The notes under the pieces are model-generated. The model did not search any database and was not told the origin of the DNA. It saw nothing but the letters and a program-made list of their open reading frames with translations. The position numbers and the translations under genes are program-made. A stretch of 64,000 nt of DNA. Origin: Kamptonema formosum PCC 6407 (GTDB lineage: Bacteria; Cyanobacteriota; Cyanobacteriia; Cyanobacteriales; Microcoleaceae). Positions 59,464 to 64,000 of the stretch are shown here, one piece after another. The stretch lies in NCBI RefSeq assembly GCF_000332155.1, contig NZ_KB235903.1, forward strand, positions 1,332,747-1,396,746. Direction: 5' to 3'. Positions within the stretch are counted from its first letter, which is position 1, and every line of letters starts with the position of its first letter.

Positions 59464-62253
59464 ATGGCATCTCCTAGCAATCCCTCTCTACCAGATTCAT
59501 CTATTAAACCCTCTCTGGAAGATGGTTTAGCTGCTTTGAAAGCAAAAGATTACCCCAGCGCGATCGCACATCTAGAAGCTATTGCCAAAGCAGAGGCAAA
59601 TCAGCGATCGGGTTTGCGGGCACAGATGGGATTGGTGATTGCTTATAAAAAGACTGGGAAAGTCAAAGACGCGATCGCTCTCTGTTCCGCTTTAACTAAA
59701 AGTTCCAACAGTCAAGCAAAAGCTTGGGCCTCCAAAACATTAAAAGATTTAGTCAAGCGTCATCCACCAAAGATAGCAGGGGAGCAGGGGAGCAGGGGAG
59801 CGGAGGAGCGGGGGAGCAGGGGAGCGGGGGAGCAGGGGAGCGGGGGAGCAGGGGAGCAGGGGAGCAGGGGAGCGGAGGAGCAGGGGAGCGGGGGAGCGGG
59901 GGAGCAGGGGAGCGAGGAAAAGCAAGAAGCGGGGGGTTTAGCTTTAGAATTGCCAGATTCAGAAGAAATATCCCCAGTTGAAACTGGTTTTATTCCGTTT
60001 GAATCTCCAGCGATCGCATCTCCACCGATAACTACCTCTGCTTCTGAAACAGCACCACAAGCTGACTTAACAGGATTTGTCCCCTTCGATGCGACTGCGG
60101 TACCAACTGTTCCAAGTAAAGTCATTAAACAGAATGTCGTTTCCTCGCCATCAGCAACTTCCCAAGTCCCTAATATTAAGCTTTCTAAGCAGAATGATAC
60201 AGATACAACGCCGCCAATATCTCTCAAAGGCGATGCCGAAGTTGACTCCCATCTTCTCGATACTTCGGAGACTTTACAAGGCTCACCAGAGGAAGAACAA
60301 AGTCGCGAGCATAATCCCAATTTGGCAAAAAATTATAGCACTGAAAGTAGTAGCTATCAATTAACTTGGCGAAAGAGCGATCGCGCTCAGAAATGGCGAC
60401 CCCTCAAACCCCTAAAATTTGGTCGTTTTTGGTTGGAACAGATAGCAACTGGACTCGCTCTATTTTGGGTGACTGTCACTGTGGTGAAATTTCTCCTAAC
60501 TACTGTCAATACTGTATTACTTCACTTTTATCTATTAACAAAGATTCCTTTATTAAAGCCAATTCAGCTTTTTTATCTCAACCCCGCCCCATTTTTACAA
60601 TTCACATTTGGGTTGCTCTTAGTTTTCTCGCCCTGGTTAATGGACGCACTATTAAAGCAGTTTCACGGCTTGCAACCGCTACCCATGACCAGCTTATTTA
60701 ATTATAGTAAAGAAGCTAATGGGGTACTGCGAAGTTTTTGCCGAAAAAGAGACTTGCCAGTACCTACTATAAAAGTTTTGCCGACTAGCGTTCCCATCGC
60801 TATGACTTATGGTTGCTTACCCCGATTCGCCAGAATTGTAGTTAGTCAGGGATTGTTAGAACAACTTTCAGAAGATGAAATTGCTGTTGTTTTTGCCCGC
60901 GAGTTGGGGCATATCGTTCACTGGGATTTTGTAGTAATGTCCCTGGCAACAATAGTGATTCAAATTCCCTACACTATCTACTGGCAAGCTGGATATTGGG
61001 GAGATCGAGCCAAAGAGTTGCCAAATATTCCTATATCTGTTCGAGGATTTATAATACCTTTTCTGCGGGGGGTAGCGATCGCTATTTCGTCAGCTAGTTA
61101 TGGCATCTTTTGGCTGCTGCGGTGGCCCGTTTTGTGGCTATCACGGCGACGAGTTTATTATAGCGATCGCCTCGCGGCTGAAATTACAGGTAATCCTAAT
61201 GCCTTGACTCGCGCGATCGCAAAAATGGCGATCGGTATTGCTGAAGATGTCCGCCAACAGCAGCAAATTTGCCCTCTACTCGAAGGCTTTGAATTTTTGA
61301 CACCCTTGGGTGTCAAACAAGCCGTTACACTTGGTTCTGCCGCATCACTAGCCCCTCTGGAAACCCTTTTACAATGGGATATACACAACCCTTACCGCAA
61401 GTGGTTAGAAGTCTATAATACCCATCCTTTAATCGGAGAACGCTTACACTTATTAACCCTCTACGCCCAGCACTGGAAACTAGAAACTGAGCTAGATTTA
61501 GCAACCAAGCCAGCAGGGGAGCTCTTGAGCGGCCAAGCAGGGGAACAGAAGCGCAATTCTCGCTTACCAATTACCAATTCCCAATTACCAATTACCAATT
61601 ACCAATTACCAAAACTGCTGTTACAAGGTGCTCCCTTCTTCGGCATTCCTATGAGTTTAGCGATCGTTGTCGGGATTTGGTCGATCGGGTGGATTTTCTC
61701 ACTCTTCGACATTTGGCAACTAGATTGGCTTAAAGGCGATCGCGGCATTCTGATCGGTTGCTTACCTATTGGCTTTAGCCTCGGCACTTTTATCCGCATC
61801 AACTACTTCTTTCCAGACATTAAACCCTCGGCAACGGCGGAACCAACAATAACAGAGATATTATCTAACTCAGAAGCTTTACCTCTAGATAGCCAGCCTG
61901 TCCAACTCCAAGGCAAACTCCTCGGTAGAAGCGGCATCAACAATTGGCTGGGACAGGATTTAATTCTGGAAACTGCCACTGGCTTAGTGAAATTACACCA
62001 TCTGTCCATACTCGGCCCGATTGGCAATCTGTGGCCAGTACCAACCCGTCCCTCGGATTTAATCGGAAAATCAGTTATTGCTACTGGATGGCTTAGGCGA
62101 GGGCCGACTGTGGCGATCGATCTGGAAAACTTACGGACTGAAGGCGGCAGAACCAGCTATAGCGGTCATCCCATCTGGTCTACGATTTTAGCCTTTGCTG
62201 CGGCTCTCTGGGGAGCCTACATTATCTTTAATACTGGCAGATTGGGGATATGA
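59464..62253 (+). CDS. M48-type membrane metalloprotease homologue, degenerate active site
   Basis: 929 residues. An N-terminal TPR-like region (~15-100) is followed by a 50-residue repeat insert (59778-59930) that reads GEQGSRGAEERGSRGAGEQG and so on from GGGGAGCA octamers. A polar linker, two membrane helices (~330-410), the M48 domain (~420-660) and two C-terminal helices follow. The zinc motif, normally HELGH, reads R479-E-L-G-H483, so the first zinc ligand is lost; the second motif reads RVYYSDRLAAEITGNP. A second insert at ~700-715 reads LPITNSQLPITNYQLPITNY from TTACCAA heptamers. It is probably not an active protease unless relatives use another ligand. Confidence 0.85.
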   Translation: MASPSNPSLPDSSIKPSLEDGLAALKAKDYPSAIAHLEAIAKAEANQRSGLRAQMGLVIAYKKTGKVKDAIALCSALTKSSNSQAKAWASKTLKDLVKRHPPKIAGEQGSRGAEERGSRGAGEQGSGGAGEQGSRGAEEQGSGGAGEQGSEEKQEAGGLALELPDSEEISPVETGFIPFESPAIASPPITTSASETAPQADLTGFVPFDATAVPTVPSKVIKQNVVSSPSATSQVPNIKLSKQNDTDTTPPISLKGDAEVDSHLLDTSETLQGSPEEEQSREHNPNLAKNYSTESSSYQLTWRKSDRAQKWRPLKPLKFGRFWLEQIATGLALFWVTVTVVKFLLTTVNTVLLHFYLLTKIPLLKPIQLFYLNPAPFLQFTFGLLLVFSPWLMDALLKQFHGLQPLPMTSLFNYSKEANGVLRSFCRKRDLPVPTIKVLPTSVPIAMTYGCLPRFARIVVSQGLLEQLSEDEIAVVFARELGHIVHWDFVVMSLATIVIQIPYTIYWQAGYWGDRAKELPNIPISVRGFIIPFLRGVAIAISSASYGIFWLLRWPVLWLSRRRVYYSDRLAAEITGNPNALTRAIAKMAIGIAEDVRQQQQICPLLEGFEFLTPLGVKQAVTLGSAASLAPLETLLQWDIHNPYRKWLEVYNTHPLIGERLHLLTLYAQHWKLETELDLATKPAGELLSGQAGEQKRNSRLPITNSQLPITNYQLPKLLLQGAPFFGIPMSLAIVVGIWSIGWIFSLFDIWQLDWLKGDRGILIGCLPIGFSLGTFIRINYFFPDIKPSATAEPTITEILSNSEALPLDSQPVQLQGKLLGRSGINNWLGQDLILETATGLVKLHHLSILGPIGNLWPVPTRPSDLIGKSVIATGWLRRGPTVAIDLENLRTEGGRTSYSGHPIWSTILAFAAALWGAYIIFNTGRLGI
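59778..59930. repeat. GGGGAGCA octamer array in the M48-like gene
   Basis: About eighteen octamers (GGGGAGCA, GGGGAGCG, GAGGAGCG). Three octamers make eight codons, so the array translates as a repeating octapeptide G-E-Q-G-S-R-G-A and keeps the frame open. Confidence 0.92.
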
Positions 62254-62488
62254 GTTTTGAGTTTGGTTTTGTAGGGGCGGTGCCCCCGTACCCGCCCTAA
62301 GCCTTGAGTTTTGAGTTAAAACAGTCAGAAATTAACCCTTCCTTATTTCCTTTTCCTTATTTCTCCCTCATCAGCCTTGCTCCCTCTCTCCCCTGTCCTC
62401 TGTGCTCCCCTGCCTCTATCCTCTTCATTATGTAAAGAAAAGTTGCAATTTTATCGATTAACTGTTACATTTAGTTACATGAAATTGA

Positions 62489-62603
62489 TTGACCCAGACT
62501 ACGGTATGCCCTCTATAGGTTAGAGCCATTAAGGTATCACGTACAAATTGTCAACCTCCCAACACAGTAAGTTTAGCCAGCCGCACCTGTCGGCTGTTTT
62601 TTT
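62489..62603 (+). ncRNA. Candidate small RNA with promoter and terminator
   Basis: TTGACC (62489-62494) and TATAGG (62514-62519) are 19 bases apart. A start near 62525 would give a ~79-nt transcript ending in a CAGCCG-loop-CGGCTG hairpin (62578-62596) followed by seven T. The body has an unpaired CCTCCC (62555-62560), which could pair with ribosome-binding sites. It differs from the Yfr1 consensus. No family is recognised. Confidence 0.45.
62578..62603 (+). terminator. Rho-independent terminator
   Basis: Six-base-pair stem CAGCCG/CGGCTG, seven-base loop CACCTGT, then TTTTTTT. Confidence 0.85.
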
Positions 62604-63498
62604 AGCTACTCGCATTTAGAGTTAAATTGCTAAGCACTTAAAACTACCTAGCTTTAACTTAAGATTGAAATCTTGGCTACAGGTAGCTGTGTCCTCAAGG
62701 CTGTGATACCTTTAATAGGATACTTGAACGCTGTCCTACCCAGCTCAAGGGATACCAGAGTTCAAAAATTGAATTTAGCATTTGGTTAGAGATGAAGTTA
62801 CTTACTCTAAAAAAATTTAGTCGTTGTGTCCCTCATCGTACTAAACTGAGTAGTGACAAATCTTGACCACCGCGAGCAATGCCCCGACTGGGGTAGGGTA
62901 GGCGCTGTTACTTTAGTAGCCGTCAATCCCATTTTGCTAAAATCCAATTAGACAAGTCTAGTCTTAAAAACCTGCCCTGGGACTGAGAGGAAGTCACGCT
63001 TGAGGAGCTTGCTGCAAGGCAAGGATAGCAGACCGCCATTTTTGGCAAAAGGATTGCGCCCAGGAACCAGCAGCTTTAGGGGTATTAGGAGCGAAACTTC
63101 CTAATTATTCCATCTCCTTATAGGGGTGGAAGTGTCAAATCCGGGTTACTTGAACTTGAAATCGTTGGAAATTAATTTCTACAGTCCTGGCTATAAAAAT
63201 TCTGCATCAACACGGGAAGCAAATAACGCAGAACTAATATCTAGCCTCAGTTTTTAAGTGATGACCACAAGTTTACACAACAACCTTACAGTTAAAAATT
63301 CTCTGCCTTGGTTTCCAAGTGCAGGGGTAAGAAGAGTTAATCATCTTTTTTTACAAAGTGAGGTGCGGTGTCAACCTTGGTTAGATGAACGCGCAGGTTA
63401 TGCGGTTGGGTCATGCTGCCTTGCAGTTAACTTTCAGTTGACTTCAGGTAATGATTTTCTAGCAAACTAATTACAGTCCAAGTCTGGAGGAATATTTC

Positions 63499-64000
63499 AT
63501 GTCTATTCGTCTCTATGTAGGCAATCTCCCTAAAGAACTCGAACGCCAAGAACTGCAAGCAGTTTTTGCTGAGGAAGGCGAATCGGTTTCTGCTAAGGTG
63601 ATCACCGATCGCAAAACTGGCAAATGTCGGGGGTTTGGGTTTGTGACGGTAGCTACTGACGAACAAGCCGATCAAGTAATTGAAAAATACAACGGCTTTA
63701 TGTTCAAGGAAAATCCCCTTAAGATTGAAAAGGCATTGCCTCGGTCTAAGGGGGGCAAAGGTGAAAAGGGTGATGAAGATCAGCCTCAGCAGCAGTCCCA
63801 GTCTCAGCCTCAATCGCAACAACAACCTCCACAGCAGCGTTCTGCGCCGTCTCCCGGTGGCGGTGGCGGTGGTGGCGGTGGTAAAAGCGGCGGTCGTCGG
63901 CGGGGTGGCGATAATAAGTCACGCCGGGGTGCGGGTGCAGCAACTAGCTATACTGCCGATTCTGGTTCGGTACAGCCAGATCCTCGCTGGGCTAGTGCTC
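63499..64000 (+). CDS. RRM-domain RNA-binding protein (runs off right edge)
   Basis: 167 codons are visible from ATG 63499-63501, preceded by GGAGG eight bases upstream (63486-63490). RNP-2 LYVGNL and RNP-1 CRGFGFVTV define one RRM (about 1-80). A Gln/Pro-rich then Gly/Arg-rich low-complexity tail follows (GGGGGGGG, then GGRRRGG), and DPRWA near the edge is typical of cyanobacterial Rbp C-termini. These proteins are often cold-induced and some guide photosystem mRNAs to thylakoids. The protein ends beyond the window. Confidence 0.95.
   Translation, partial: MSIRLYVGNLPKELERQELQAVFAEEGESVSAKVITDRKTGKCRGFGFVTVATDEQADQVIEKYNGFMFKENPLKIEKALPRSKGGKGEKGDEDQPQQQSQSQPQSQQQPPQQRSAPSPGGGGGGGGGKSGGRRRGGDNKSRRGAGAATSYTADSGSVQPDPRWASA

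Larger units (their letters stand above)
62254..63498. other. Long region upstream of the RRM gene
   Basis: About 1.2 kb without a supportable ORF. It holds a GTAGGGGCGGTGCCCCCGT repeat (62271-62289), a candidate small RNA (62489-62603, listed separately), and a possibly structured leader (62880-63180). In that leader TGCCCTGGGA and GCGCCCAGGA blocks face one another, and CTTCC and GGAAG arms pair near 63090-63131. Long leaders are known for cyanobacterial rbp genes; the pairing here is inferred. Confidence 0.45.

Noticed and set aside
59724-60320. Overlapping low-complexity frames on both strands at the octamer array
   Set aside because: They are by-products of the non-triplet repeat, which keeps all frames of one strand open; the M48-like gene explains the region.
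62960-63135. RNase P RNA, tmRNA, SRP RNA or 6S RNA in the RRM upstream region
   Set aside because: None of the diagnostic conserved blocks of rnpB, ssrA or ffs was found, and no convincing 6S-type long hairpin with central bubble could be drawn.
63258-63470. 70-codon frame just upstream of the RRM gene
   Set aside because: No RBS and it lies in the likely RRM leader; no recognisable similarity.

Overview
The window is chromosomal DNA of a filamentous, Oscillatoriales-type cyanobacterium (Microcoleus, Phormidium, Oscillatoria or a relative; the genus is inference). Support comes from an allophycocyanin-B gene (apcD), an orange carotenoid protein with a separate C-terminal-domain homologue, a Calvin-cycle type gap2, a Tab2/Atab2 gene, a glycine-rich RRM protein, very frequent GCGATCGC (HIP1) octamers, and many heptanucleotide tandem repeats between genes. 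No ribosomal operon, CRISPR array, prophage or intact insertion sequence is visible.

Layout. 1-7 kb: end of a large unknown gene, a toxin-antitoxin pair with a truncated toxin, a nucleotidyltransferase-fold protein, apcD, rlmD and a YkvA protein. 7-14 kb: an orthocaspase-like protein lacking both catalytic residues, a TPR protein, a DUF6745-like protein and a valine-pyruvate transaminase. 14-19 kb: an accessory group with ATP-grasp ligase, MATE exporter, COQ4-like protein and zinc dehydrogenase genes. 20-26 kb: a YacP-like NYN protein, a tRNA-Asn(GUU) gene split by a group I intron, an MscS channel, the CTDH/OCP pair and queG. 27-38 kb: a HAD phosphatase, SWIM and SNF2 genes, pnp and two glycosyltransferase-type genes. 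38-48 kb: a HEAT-repeat protein resembling the back half of a NACHT protein, a gene bracketed by two miniature elements, and a 2052-residue hybrid histidine kinase with ten PAS domains and a GAF domain. 48-64 kb: mostly core genes (LMW phosphatase, ebfC, murB-murC, nadD, gap2, mtnP, Tab2, an ECF-type ATPase, a degenerate M48 protein, RRM protein).

The strongest unusual item is the interrupted tRNA-Asn. The anticodon loop is split after its second anticodon base by a 278-nt ORF-less sequence that carries recognisable P, Q, R and S core elements and ends in G. Next is the ATP-grasp/MATE/COQ4-like/dehydrogenase group. It looks like a small biosynthesis-and-export locus, and a COQ4-type protein is unexpected in an organism that makes plastoquinone rather than ubiquinone.

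A theme across the window is repeat traffic through genes. Heptamer, octamer and nonamer repeats fill the spacers and also lie in frame inside a SWIM protein, an SNF2 helicase, a kinase ATPase domain, a glycosyltransferase tail and an M48 protein. At least three families of miniature inverted-repeat elements are present in two to five copies. One family supplies the final codons of both mtnP and the giant kinase. The text below separates what is read from the bases, what is known of the families, and what is inferred. No database search was run.
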